From NCBI GenBank assembly GCA_014871385.1, contig CM026429.1, forward strand, positions 13,305,783 through 13,369,782: a stretch of DNA of 64,000 nucleotides, read 5' to 3'. The notes under the pieces were generated by a model. It searched no databases. It was not told the DNA's origin and saw nothing but the letters and a program-made list of their open reading frames with translations. This DNA comes from Ceratodon purpureus. Taxonomy: Eukaryota; Streptophyta; Bryopsida; Pseudoditrichales; Ditrichaceae. A program made the position numbers and the translations under genes. Below, piece after piece: positions 11,226 through 22,593 of the stretch. Position 1 is the first letter of the stretch, and each line of letters opens with the position of its first letter.

Positions 11226-11875
11226 TCGCTTCATGGCGTTGGCGACCATATGCAGCTTTTTGGTTTTTTGGCTTTAGGGTGAATTACTGTGTGTTAGAAC
11301 TGTCCAGCTCGTTTTCAATAGAGCTGCTTCACACACTCGGATAGTTGTAGAATTCATGGTTAGTATTTGTTACTGAGGCTTTAGGAGTAGTGGCATCTCT
11401 GATGTATACACAATACAAAGTAACATGTAAAGGGCGGAACACTACCGTTGTACTCCGATAAGAATATAATGAAATGGATAAATATTTTTTCCCAGTTTCT
11501 CAAAGCGCATAGTGGTTCTACCAATGTTGTGGAAAGCGTCGGCGGGCAGCCGACTAGAGTAACAGTGTCCACCGTAAAAATCACAGGCCATACAATATAG
11601 ACCAGCCTCACAAAGTCACCGTTCATGATGCTTATCTAACATGGTTAGAGGCATCGGCGGACAGCCGACGACCACCGAAGAAGGAAAAGTAAGGTATCAA
11701 AACAACAAATAGAAGACAAAGCGTAATACATGACTAGTATTGGGTCAATGGTAGAATACAATTCTTATTCGAAGGAATCACAGTGTTTACAATATTCAAC
11801 TATAACGTTTACAGAGGAAACCATCACTAGCTACATCTTCTACAGCTAAGATCACAATCGTCGGCGGGCATCCGA

Positions 11876-14800
11876 CTAGTCTTCCTCCTCGTCATTCCAG
11901 TTCATCGAGATTCCATGCGATTCGAAGTTTGCCATGGCAGCAATCACAACATCTTCGGGTATTAGATGGGACTTTGGGGGCCCCTCATGCGTAGTTTTCT
12001 TGGTCCTATGAGTGTATACAACGGATTTACACTCCACCCACTCCGCAAGAGTCAACTCCCTTTCCCACCGTCTTGTCCAGCACTCTCTCGCAACCTTCTT
12101 CTTACCTTCCTTCTTGCCCTTCATCGGAGTCCACCATTCAACCTTGAACTTACCGTAATTAGGACCAGGCTCTGTTATAACAGGCTCTATCGCCCTACCC
12201 ATCCAAATGGGTAGGTGGTCTTCCTTACACGGACGACAGAAAACCCAATCGCCACGTAAAACGTCACGATATGGGTTAAACACAGACTTCGGCCTAGAGT
12301 TTTTCGGACCACAGAAAGGATAGGGCTCCACCTCATCCTCGTCACCGGGACGAATATCCGGATCCGGTATATATTCGTCCTGTGCATCGAATGTGGTGAC
12401 GTGGTCCCGCTTCCAATCTGAGATAGGCCAGAATCCTTCCTGTAAGGTGGCGGAATTGGGGGGCAGTGGCTCGTTGACCTCCTTTAAAATTCGTTCCCAA
12501 TACAGTACATATGGTAACATGTCTTGTGCGTATTTCTTATCCCGAGCCATGCCAGTTCTCCAGTACTCAATGTACTTAGATAATCCACTTTTAATGAAAT
12601 TTCTCTTCTCTGAACACTCCGCTGCCCTTGCCACCTCTTTATCCGTGTTCTTCTTGCCCTCATCGACTTCAACACTACCCCATAAGTGCTTATGAGGAAC
12701 CGGTTTGGGATCACCGACGGGCAAACGTGGTTTACCCTCTTTGTCTGCCCTCCACATTTTCACGGGTTTGCCAGGTGGAAGCCATGACGGATCAGTTGCA
12801 CGCTTCTTGTACCTCATTACGGGCCACCCCGCATCCTCCCCATCCTCCACGACATAGAACTTAAAAAGATGCATTTCACTGTGACCTTCTATCGCATTAC
12901 CTCCGTCGTGATGAAAATCAGCAACATAACTTTTGAAGTCTGCCACTTCCTGAACAACCTCTGGAATAAAGGCAACTGTCTTCTGAGAATCCATGAATGC
13001 CTTCATAAGGTCTGCAAAGCAGTATGTGTTCTTTCGCTTAATGAGTTTCGATAGGTGACTGAAGTGGGCGTCGATGTCCTCATGTGTGTGTCCCACAATC
13101 AGGAAACCAACTGTAACTTCCTTGAATATTCGCCTCGCCGTCAGCAACGAGCAGAATGCTAGAAGAAACCGGTTCTTGTTGTCCTTCGCAGAATTGTCAA
13201 GCTGGAGATACAACTTCTTCGGCAAAGGAACAGCAGGCCTACCAGGCAGAGGTGGAGTGAGTGGCTCATCTCTAGAAGGTGGAATTGAGGGGATGCAACG
13301 TGACGATCCATGCATTAGCGCTGCAAAGAAATCATTCTGTGGCGGTGCCTCGAAGAGTGCTTTTGACTCCCGGACAGGTAGTCTCTCCAAGGCACGGAAT
13401 ACCCTGCACAACGAGGAGATTGTGAAATTTGGGTCTCCTGGCCACAGGGCAGTTGCATAGTGTGCGTAGGCGCCATCTCCGTGACCGTGAGTCAGCATTC
13501 CAGTACAGGAAATCGGAATTTGACCAAGCCCTGCCGTAGCCTTCGTGATACGTTGCATGCGGGGGATCGCTGTTTTTGATGTGTCCATCTTATCATGTAT
13601 GATGCATAGGAACTCAGTAGGACTCTGTATAGATTGGGTTGTCCATCCGTAATAAATGTTGCGACAAGCTCGCTGATAGTTCAAATGCCTGGTCCTATCC
13701 TCTGTCAAGCTCTGCCACTCGTCCGACCCTCTAGGATACTTGGCAATGAGTTCAACGAGGAAGTCACACTCAGTGCACTTGGAGAAATTACTTCCTACGG
13801 CCTTGACCTCAACGTTGCGGAAGTACTCCTTCCTCATGCGACTAACGGAGGACTGCGAAATCAGCTTCGCGTTGCACTGCTCATTGACCTGAATAGCACA
13901 GAGTGAGGTCGATCAGTTGGGAAGTTCGTCATCCAGTCGGCGGGCAGCCGACGATAGTAATCACTACAATTCAGTAAACTATCCAAAGTGAAAGAAGATG
14001 AGGAGGAACTTACGGCGTTGGCCATTTCGCGCATGTGATTCCAGTTCATCGCAGACGGGAGTACTTTGAGCGCGGCCACTCTCTTCTTGCCAATCATCCG
14101 AAACTCATTGGGCATTTGGTCGGCATTCTCATTAACGATAGTGGTCAACGTCGCGCGGGCCTGGATTGTGTGAATCTGGGGACGATGTACACCGGAATTT
14201 CCGTGACTCCCACTGACACGACCACTTCGGGCCGCAGCCTTGTAGCTGTAGTACGCGGATTTCGATACTCCGTGAATGATATACCACGCCACTTCACATA
14301 CGTCAACGTTCGCAAGAGTAACATAGAGCTTCCGCTTGCCGGGTACAGTATGTAAGTGCCCTTGCACAGCGAAGGACATCTCTCGCCTCGCCTGGAATGT
14401 TGTTGCGTAAAATTTACGCCGAATACTCACAATATCTTCCCATCTAAAAGTCTGGCAACATCGGTCCTTGCAACAGCGCTTTGAGCTCACTAAGCGGCAC
14501 TCAGCAGGGACAACCATTCGACGAAGCTTAGTGGAAGAGACGTCATCTTTTTCGCGGACTTTCCTCCGCACCGATCGATAGGCATTCTTCGAGACACCAT
14601 CCAGACCATCGTCCGCGTCGGCGTCTGCTAAATTCTCGGAGCAGTAAGTAATTATATCAGAGAGAAGGTGACCCCCTTCTAACCGAGTGTGAGTCAGACG
14701 CCATCTGAGAGTTGTCATCTGCAGATGATCGTCTTCAGAGACGAAGAGAACCCCAACCTCTGTATCCCCTAGGACTTCATCATCACATGCCTCGTCCGGT

Positions 14801-15144
14801 AAACATACTTGAATCATTGCTCTACCACGGACTGATAGATCATCATTAAGAAGTTCGACATACCGATTTCTCCAGAGGTGGCGGTCAGGATAAGAAGCAT
14901 CTGGAGTGGAAGGAGTACCCGAGGTCCCGGAATCCGGACCCCAACAATGATCATCTGTTTCTACGTCGGATTCCCCTTGTTTAGACACATCGTCGTCACT
15001 GCTGATATTCAGTGGAGACCTAGTCCCCAGATCCTGCTCAGACGGAGCGGAGTTGCTTTCATCAATTTCTTCATCTTCGTTCCCCAAGTGAGGCTCCGTC
15101 GGCGGGCAGCCGACGGGACATGTGCCAGCCAACGCGCCGTTCAC
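11876..15144 (-). CDS. DUF7869-type putative transposase, two exons
   Basis: Exon 1 is 15144..14014 and exon 2 is 13888..11876. The intron (14013..13889) has a GTAAGT donor and a CAG acceptor, phase 0, giving 1047 aa. The N-terminus is acidic and Ser-rich. A Cys cluster follows (SKRCCKDRCC), then the VCEVAWYIIHGVSKSAYYSY and HGN blocks that precede the catalytic part in this family. Exon 2 carries a second Cys pair (FSKCTECDFL), then HDKMD, LQLDNSAKDNKNR and VGHTHEDIDAHFS. Together these give three well-spaced acidic residues, as in RNase H-like DDE/D transposases. Family membership is from the known DUF7869 signature (QLDN...NKN, VGHTHEDID); calling it a transposase is inference. Both exons are open. 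The GTCGGC hairpin motif lies in codons 11-16, in the intron and at the stop, so the true start may be downstream of 15144. Confidence 0.75.
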
Positions 15145-17055
15145 AAGTGGACAGACCTTGTATCCACTCCAAAGTACGGTTCAAAATTTGAGATTTAGGA
15201 ATTTTTCAAACTTTTTTTTTTCTAGGATTCATAAACACATAGATGTAACTTTTTACTGTTATTTAAGTTTGACCATATTGTGGGTTTTGTACCTCCTTCT
15301 GGAAACTAATTTGCATGAAGGCCCAAAAAATCAAAATGAATCACCAAAATTTTTTATGGAGGTGCCCACCTTAGTAACCTAGATGGAAAAAATATGAGAA
15401 AATGTTTGGGGTAACAATCATCAAGTTTCCCTTGGCACCATTTAGACTATGCCTTTCCGACAAAGCCGAAAAAAAAAAAAAAAAAAAACCGGTAAACTTT
15501 GATTGTTATAATCTCACAAATGGTCAAGATCCAACGTTTGAAATTTGACAAGGTCTTAGTGAACATAGTTAGGTTGAAGATCTTACGGTTGGATATACCA
15601 GAAAGCAGATTTTATTGGAAACATACATCAATTTCCCTAAAGTGGTCAAAATCTCCAGTTTTTGGTTTTGGAGGTGCAAAAACACCTTGGACCTTTAGGG
15701 GTTGATAGCACCTAATAGATAGCGAACCCTTTGTTTCTTCTGATAGAACAATTGGGTTATAAAGAAATGTTCTCGCTACTCAATCTTCTATACCTCATCT
15801 TAAGCTAAAGTTAAAGCATAAATGGTAAACCGTAAATTTATGTTTCAAATAGAGACAATACCTTATCGTCTTTCTTTTTCTTTTATTAATTTGACCTCCT
15901 AGTATTCTTATCACAAATTAGTTTTGTGCTTTACGGTCCTTTGATTTGTATTGCCTTTAAAAATTTGTAGAAGGAATAAAAATATGAGATCATTTTACTT
16001 CTTCATGATTTTTTCTCCTTAATTCGAAGAAAATGAAATTCTTAAACAAAGTCCCATTTCAATGCAAATTGTTCTTCTTTGTCAATTTATCATATTTCAA
16101 CCTTAAACGCTTAAATGCTTCGAGTGCTTTCAGACCATAAACTGCCCTTAAACACATTTTTGTAAAGCGCAATTTTAATCATAGGATCTTAAAAAATTTA
16201 AGTATAGGATCTTAGAGCCAATTTATACAAACATTATTTTCCAAAATTTTAGAGGGAGAAACAAAACCAATTGCAAGACCATAATGTTTAAAGATAAAAA
16301 AACAAGGTTCTTTTCAATCCTTTAAAAAGTTAAAGTTTTTTTTCAACAAATTTTCAATAAAATTTGCTTTGCAGTTTTAGAACACACAACTTCATATTCA
16401 TGTTTTAAATAACTTGAAAGTCTATATAAAAATTCATAAAACAAAACCTTGATTTTTCATCTTTAAAAGATATATAAATAAGAAGGTGTAAAATAAAACT
16501 AAAAACTAAATTGCAAATTACGTCCACAGAAAAGTGTATAATGTCAATTCCAATAGTGAAAATGATGTAACATGAAATCTATTTTTTTTGCAATTTTAAT
16601 TTTTGGTAAATTTGTGAAAATTAAATTCAAAATGGATTGTATAGGATATTTTTTATGAAGAGTTCACCAATCTACCCACATAACATGACTTCTCATATCT
16701 CTTACTTAACTTAGTCAAATGGACTGACTTAAAACTTTTTATATAAATACAAATCTTTACAAAATGACAGTATTTATTTATTTATTTATATATTTTTATT
16801 TATTTAAAAAAATTATGTAATTTTTTTATTTTTTATTTTTTTGCGGTGCCTAGGTTGAGATTTAAAACCTTCAACATTACATATTGGAATCTTATGTAAC
16901 AAAACTTGGCATTTACATAATGACCTAAAGAATCTACATACAAAACCTTAAAACTTAGCAATCATTTTTGACATTGTAGGAACCTTGTCCAAAATAAATA
17001 GCCTGCAACCACATTTTGATTTCCTAATCACTTAAGGATTAACTGCTTGATTAAG
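15145..17055. other. AT-rich intergenic DNA
   Basis: Composition drops sharply from GC-rich to AT-rich at about 15185, the right edge of the transposon island. There is a poly-A run at 15470-15488 and a TATTTATT microsatellite near 16770-16805. No gene or element end was recognised, and no terminal inverted repeat could be paired with the left side of the island. Confidence 0.5.
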
Positions 17056-17276
17056 TAAGGTAGGATGCTGCAAAACAGATCACAACCGAAAACGGTTAAG
17101 ATGTAGCACATTTGTTCATTCTAAGGTAGAAATATAGTCCTGCATTACTTGTCTTTATTTTCTGTGACCTTAAAAATAAGCCATGTACTAGGTAGGTGCA
17201 TTATCAACCTGAAATGAACATACTTTATGGATATTAACCGTTTTCAGTCGTGATCTTTTTGCAGCATCCTACCTTA
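17056..17276. repeat. Fold-back element with 44-bp arms
   Basis: Arms at 17056-17099 and 17234-17276 are imperfect inverted copies. Both read TAAGGTAGGATGCTGCAAAA from the outside inward and end in ACGGTTAA. The 134-bp loop has no ORF. It has the shape of a MITE. TAA/TTA flanks could be a target duplication, but the arms themselves contain these bases. Confidence 0.6.
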
Positions 17277-17506
17277 ATATTTGAACCTGGGTACCAAGAG
17301 ACCCAACATCATCAAAGGGCCTGAGGTCAAGCACTCTGACAAGCTCGCAATTGTAGTTCAAATTGTTTCTAATAAATAAATTTTTGCTTGGACTCAAGTG
17401 TCCATGTCATGTCACATCAACAAATGGAGCAATTTGAAAAGGAAACATAGGGCAAGTTGGCATCAGTCTTTCATCATTTCATGTGCTTGGGAGGGATCTG
17501 TCTATT

Positions 17507-17647
17507 CACTAATAGAAATATGGTCCTTAAAGACTCGTCCGTAATGACTTAAATGGTCCAAAATGATTCATTTTCACTCAATTTAAGTCATTTTGGACCA
17601 TTTAAGAAATCACGGAAGAGTCCTTAAGGACCATATTTCTACTAGTG
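17507..17647. mobile_element. CACTA-type MITE, 141 bp, with ATT target duplication
   Basis: The left end is CACTAATAGAAATATGGTCC and the right end, read inverted, is CACTAGTAGAAATATGGTCC. The two halves pair over nearly the whole length, forming a hairpin around 17575. CACTA termini and a 3-bp target duplication are hallmarks of the CACTA (En/Spm) superfamily. ATT is present on both sides, at 17504-17506 and 17648-17650. It carries no coding capacity. Confidence 0.8.
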
Positions 17648-17650
17648 ATT

Positions 17651-18342
17651 TTCCCCTATTAAGCGGTGCTTGGGCGGTGGGTCGGAGGCCAGGCTCGGGG
17701 GGTGGGGAGGGGAGGGGCAAATCTCTGCCCCTATTATTTGCCTTGAGTGGAGGTCCTAGTGAACTCATGGAGACCTCCTAAGGATATATTGGGGCCTATG
17801 GCCGCAAATTTATTAAAGAAAAACCAATAAAAAAGACCCTAGGACCCCAAAACGGGGAGGGGCAGCAAAATGGAACCCACCGAGCCTAGCAACCAAACCA
17901 ACGGTTGCACCTCTCGATGGGGGAAAATAAAGAGACCCGCTTGGGAGGAAGATCCATAGAAGGGGGTATGTGACACAAAAGTGTTCTCTTGCAAATCCAG
18001 TCACAGGTTGAGTTGTGAACTAGTTCTCATTTGTCAATTCCTCTACCTTTAAAGTTGACCATCACATGTAATTGTCCCATGATATTTAATTCTCATAGGG
18101 AGTATCTCCATCAGCATTCAAAAGAAAAGCAACTATGTTGAATTCCTCAATTATCACGGTTTCCGTGCAAGCAAGAACTGCTAGGAAAAGGCCATTCTCT
18201 TTCCCATAACAGAGTCCCAAAAAGAAAACTCCATGTACCATCAATTCAATTTGTTTTACACCTCAATTTTATGCCACCGGAACCCAAACATAGAAGCTCC
18301 AATTTCAATCTGTTCAAGAAGACATGTCAAAACATATGAGGA
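17651..18342. other. Intergenic DNA before the LINE
   Basis: A GC-rich patch lies at 17660-17780 (GGGGAGGGG-type runs). The rest is ordinary AT-rich sequence. I see no supported gene. Confidence 0.4.
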
Positions 18343-18846
18343 GAGCTAACCTTACACCTCCTCAGAGGTTAGTGCATATTTGGTCAAGCAGTTCGCTTTC
18401 GGAGGAAAGGGCGTAGAAGCTGTGGTCGCTGCTACGAGGTGTTGGACTTTGGTGTATCTGGCTGGCTAGGAATAGTGTAGTTTTTCAAAATGAATTCTTA
18501 AAATTCGGCAATTTATCTGGGATAATCTACTAGACTATGGTAGAATTAGTTGGAAACGAACACTCAAGGAGATTGCTAGAGCAAGCTTTGAAGTTCAGAT
18601 TCAAGATGCACTGAAAACCTTCGATTCGAAATGGATGAGCAGGCACATTCTTGGCAGCAGAGAAGGCTTGACTGTTAAGTGGAACTTACTGCCCCCGGGA
18701 GGGATCATTCCTAACTGGGTTTAGCTGTTTCTCTGTGTTCAGATTTCGTTCAGTTTCTCTGGTCCAGTAGTCCTTTTTCCGCCCTAGACTCCAGTCTGAT
18801 GAGGGCTTGTTACTTTTTATTTTGCAATGAATCTCTTCATTTGCCT

Positions 18847-18886
<40 letters not shown>

Positions 18887-18888
18887 AA
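18343..18888 (+). mobile_element. 5'-truncated L1-type LINE with poly-A tail and 14-bp target duplication
   Basis: Near 18450-18510 a frame reads CIWLARNSVVFQNEFLKFG, matching the region after the reverse transcriptase in plant L1 elements (the zf-RVT region, WxIWxxRN...F). A frameshift follows, then IWDNLLDYGRISWKRTLKEI. A typical 3' end (CTTCATTTGCCTC) leads into about 38 A residues at 18847-18884. The 14-bp sequence AAAACATATGAGGA flanks the insertion at 18329-18342 and 18889-18902, as expected of target-primed reverse transcription. The element is a dead 3' fragment. Confidence 0.85.
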
Positions 18889-18902
18889 AAAACATATGAG
18901 GA

Positions 18903-21900
18903 ACCTGTTCGTACAGAGTTTGTATGGAGCCTGCAAAGGCTAAAGGGGTTACATGGTGAAAATTGCAAGTTTCATAAAGAGTTGCAAAGATAAAAATGAA
19001 TTTCACCATTTTGTATCATCAAAATTTGTTATTGTAGATGTGAATAATAACTTGAATCTTGTGTTTCTAACCAGTTTTGGGCCAGCATGATCATGCGTTA
19101 CTAAGTCAAATACATTGCCAGTTTACAAATAACTCTCATGTGTCTTGGAAATCCAAAAAAAAAATAGTCTAAAGTTGTTTAAATTGGTGTAATAGGTAGT
19201 TTTTTTTATCTAAAGGCTATGTGGAATAGAGATGGTTTCCTACAAATAATTGGCTTATCTAGAAAATCAAGCCTTGCTTCCTTATGAGCGTCAAAACATG
19301 ACACAAATAGAAAAATGGAAAATAGACCAATCACAATGTCAAATAATTTTAGAGTTGAACAGAAAAAGATCACTCTTCACTCAAAGTCTTCCTATGTAAT
19401 CGATTTTTTGCCAATTGATTGACTAAGTGCATATTGTGAAAATTAAGAAAGAGGGAACAAATGTCTTAAAATTTGATGTGCAAATTATTGCTTTACAATG
19501 CATTTGATGCTTAGCAAGCCCAATTTAGCTCCTACAAGAATGCCATTTTTGGCTTTCAATTGTTCATTACAACTTCAGAGCACCCCAATCCAAGCCACCA
19601 TCTTGCAAATTACAATTAGATTGGTGTTATATTTTTATTAAATTTTGAAGCCTTCCAATCATGATTTGGATTATTAAATCAATTTTCTTTTACTACCAAA
19701 TCTCCTTGTTTCATATACTTCAAATTTTAGTATATCTTCATTTCAAGAATGTAGTTGGTTTAAAGATTGACTATATGGTAGAAGATCCAAGTGAGGAGTC
19801 CATCTTCTTGTCTTCAATTCTAAACCAATTGAGGTGAATTGAAAAGTTGACTTTCAATTCTACTTTATTTTTGAAACAAGATGAAGTTTGTTCCAATGCA
19901 AAAATACATCACTTTAATTGCACACTAAACCATACATAGCATTCCTTACCATCAAGTTTTGACTTTGAGTTAATATATTAGATGGAACTTGGAATTTCAT
20001 TATTTAGGCTTGAGCTACTTCCTTAGGGCTGATGCTCACATATAAGTCTCTCTTCAAGGGTCATTTGTACTCACTTAGTTTGACTCAAGAGTCATTATAA
20101 GAAATTATTAATGTACCATATATTTCTACATTTAATAGGTCAAGTTTTGGCTATACGACACTGTGGGGCTCTAAACACATCAATTATGTATAATAATCAC
20201 TTTCAACTCTATGACTTCTAAAGGCCATTGTATAGTCCATATTTTACACTAACCAACACAAAACGAAGAAAAGAATGCATCATAGTACAAGACACCTTAC
20301 AACAAACAAACTCAAAACAATTACTCTTCACTACACTACTTTTAGCTACCAACACCTACTACACCAATCAAACTAAAAAACCATAACTTTCTACTCAAGA
20401 TGAATATTCTCACAAGCTAAACTTGTAAAGATTCTTCCACATGAACAACATCAACATCCTCCCTTCTATCAAAAACTCGAATCTTTTGTAAAAAGCAAAT
20501 TTCCTCGAAAGAATACTGAACATCGGTAGTGCTATTACCCAAAGTAACTAGTGCACTTGAATTGCAATGGATCAGGCAACAAAAGTGAAGAAAATCCATG
20601 AAGCTCCCAGGATTGAAAGAAACTCTGGATGGTTCGGAAGCTGGGGAGCATCCGGGGAGTAATAAGTTGGCACAAAAACGTACAGTGGGGGGAGATATAT
20701 ATGATAAGAAACAGGGACGTAAATGAATGCAGTGAATGATGAGCCTGGTGCCTGGTGCCTGGTGCAGTGGGGAGGGATTTTTTGTTGGTATGCACTTTTG
20801 GGAGCATTGAATGGTGGGCTATCCTGATGAGTCCCCGTCAGGAAGAAGGGCCGGGGAGCAGCCAATGCGTTGTGAAGCTTCTGCGAGCCATGTGCAGGGG
20901 GCTCGCAATGTGCGGTGGGCAACGAGATACAGACACGGCCCCTTGCCAAAACGGGGCTGCAAAAAGGCCCGACGGGATTCCGGGGCCCAGAAGCTGCGAC
21001 GCCCCTGCGAGGATAATGTCGCGGCGATGGTGGTGATGATGAGGCGCCTGGTCGCCCGCCAGTAGCAGCGCCGCGAGCAGCTGGAGCCTCTCTGCTGTGC
21101 GCGCGCTGCGGGCGGGACACCGGATGGCCACCGGGTGGGCGCCTTGGTAAAACCAGTTTGGACTCACTCCCAGTGGGGCAGAGGCCCAGTGTTCTGCTGT
21201 GGAACTGCTCCAACTTGGCTTCCCCACTTGCCATACCACAAGTGATTCGCAATTGGAACATTGTTCTTGTTAAACGAATTGGCCTCTACTGACTCAGGAA
21301 AACACATCATCTGTCAGGAAGAAAGAGAGAGTCCAACTATGGATTCCGAAGGAGTCTGATATGAAAAGCCTGATCTGAAAAATCTGTTCGTCATAGATTA
21401 CACATAGATTAGTGGTCTAAAATTACAACCCTTTTCAGGAATAAACACTTTCAATCAACATGCTATGCTCTTAATAACCTTAACCTTTGAGGCCCACTAG
21501 GCCTTGACAAGGTTGAATTCATGCTGGAACAAATTTCTCAGAATAAATGGTGATATATAGATTTTAATCACAACATGACATTCCTTTGTTGAGTTGTAAT
21601 ATCTTTCCAATTGCTAAATTTTCTGTCGATACCTTACATAAAAAATATGTGACTTTGAACTCTTAAAGTACTGGACTGAATCGTATGGATAGTGAGTGCT
21701 CTAAGTCATAACTTAGGGTTAAAGAATGAAGCATGTCTGTCAAGAAAGAAGGTGAATATAGGTTCAAAAGAATTGTCAAGTGATGACAAATATATTCGAA
21801 TGCTCATTCACTATAATGGATGAAGAGGAAATACGAAGGGACACTTCAATTGTAGGAGTTAGTAGAAGAACAACTCCCGTCAATGTGACCAATATGAATA

Positions 21901-22220
21901 AGAGCCATATTGGGGGTAGTGCTACCCAATCGTAGGAGTTTGCAGTTAGAATCATCCACTTGCAGTGAGAACTGTAGTTGTTATTACGGTACTGGGTGAA
22001 CTGGTGTCGAAGTTACGCTGCCACAGAAGTAGCCAAAACAATATTTCACTCCGCTCCAGCACCAGGTGATGGTGAGCACGGTATGGATCTGACGCCGGAG
22101 TGTCAGATAATCCACGGATGCAATGGCCCTGGCATCTGCATGGGCTGCGTGCTGCAAGGAGTTGACCCTCGCAGCCAGTAGCAGCATTCTCCGCCGGGGT
22201 CCTGCCCCATCTCAGAGCCA
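18903..22220. other. Intergenic DNA with GC-rich patches upstream of the MYB gene
   Basis: 18.9-20.5 kb is AT-rich with nothing recognised. 20,740-21,240 is GC-rich and holds a 229-aa minus-strand frame (20572-21261) of low complexity (Pro, Arg, Ser) with no domain. I regard it as chance. A second GC-rich patch is at 21,960-22,200. These patches could be distal promoter sequence of the MYB gene. Confidence 0.4.
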
Positions 22221-22228
22221 TATTTATA
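22221..22228 (+). promoter_or_regulatory. TATA-like box of the MYB gene
   Basis: TATTTATA lies about 365 bp before the chosen ATG at 22594, in a locally GC-rich leader. The long 5' leader between them has no splice signals that I could confirm. Confidence 0.4.
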
Positions 22229-22593
22229 CACTCATCACTTCTCTTTTTCTCTGACTCTTGCCTCCTCAATTCCTTCCTCCTTCAGCTGCCTGCCAAGCAT
22301 TTCCTCGCAGCACCAAAATCAAACTCATTCCAGCCGCTTTTAAGTTCTAACTTTGCACCCTTACTATCACTGACATCTCAAGGCACAGCATTTGAACCTC
22401 ACAGGCACTAGAGCCTGGTCAGGAGCTTATTAATTTTAGTGGTACATTGCGGGTTTAGATTCTTCTTCAAGCTTTAGTGCTAGTTTGAATTTGCAGGTCC
22501 GCGACAGTGTGCTTTTTAGTCAGAACCGTGTCTGGCAGGGAAGGCAGTGAGGAGGGGGGGTTTGATACGAGAGTGTTTGTTGGTGCGGTAGCT

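Larger units (their letters stand above)
10156..15114. repeat. Dispersed 17-nt hairpin motif family
   Basis: GTCGGCGGGCAGCCGAC and close variants, each able to fold as a short hairpin with GTCGGC/GCCGAC arms, occur at 10156-10172, 10289-10305, 10389-10405, 10489-10505, 11538-11554, 11653-11669, 11860-11876, 13936-13952 and 15098-15114. A half copy is at 10612. The copies at 11538, 13936 and 15098 are identical. One copy overlaps the stop codon of the transposase gene by a base, one lies in its intron and one in its first codons. They may be transposase-binding or fold-back units of this element. I see none outside it. Confidence 0.75.

Noticed and set aside
10975..11277. 100-aa frame overlapping the 173-aa ORF
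   Set aside because: The longer frame covers most of it and has an earlier start. No domain in either supports the shorter one.
18686..19009. 107-aa minus-strand frame with a poly-Phe run
   Set aside because: It is the antisense of the LINE poly-A tail.
20572..21261. 229-aa minus-strand frame
   Set aside because: It lies in a GC-rich patch with three or more overlapping frames. It is Pro/Arg/Ser-rich with no domain, splice logic or promoter.
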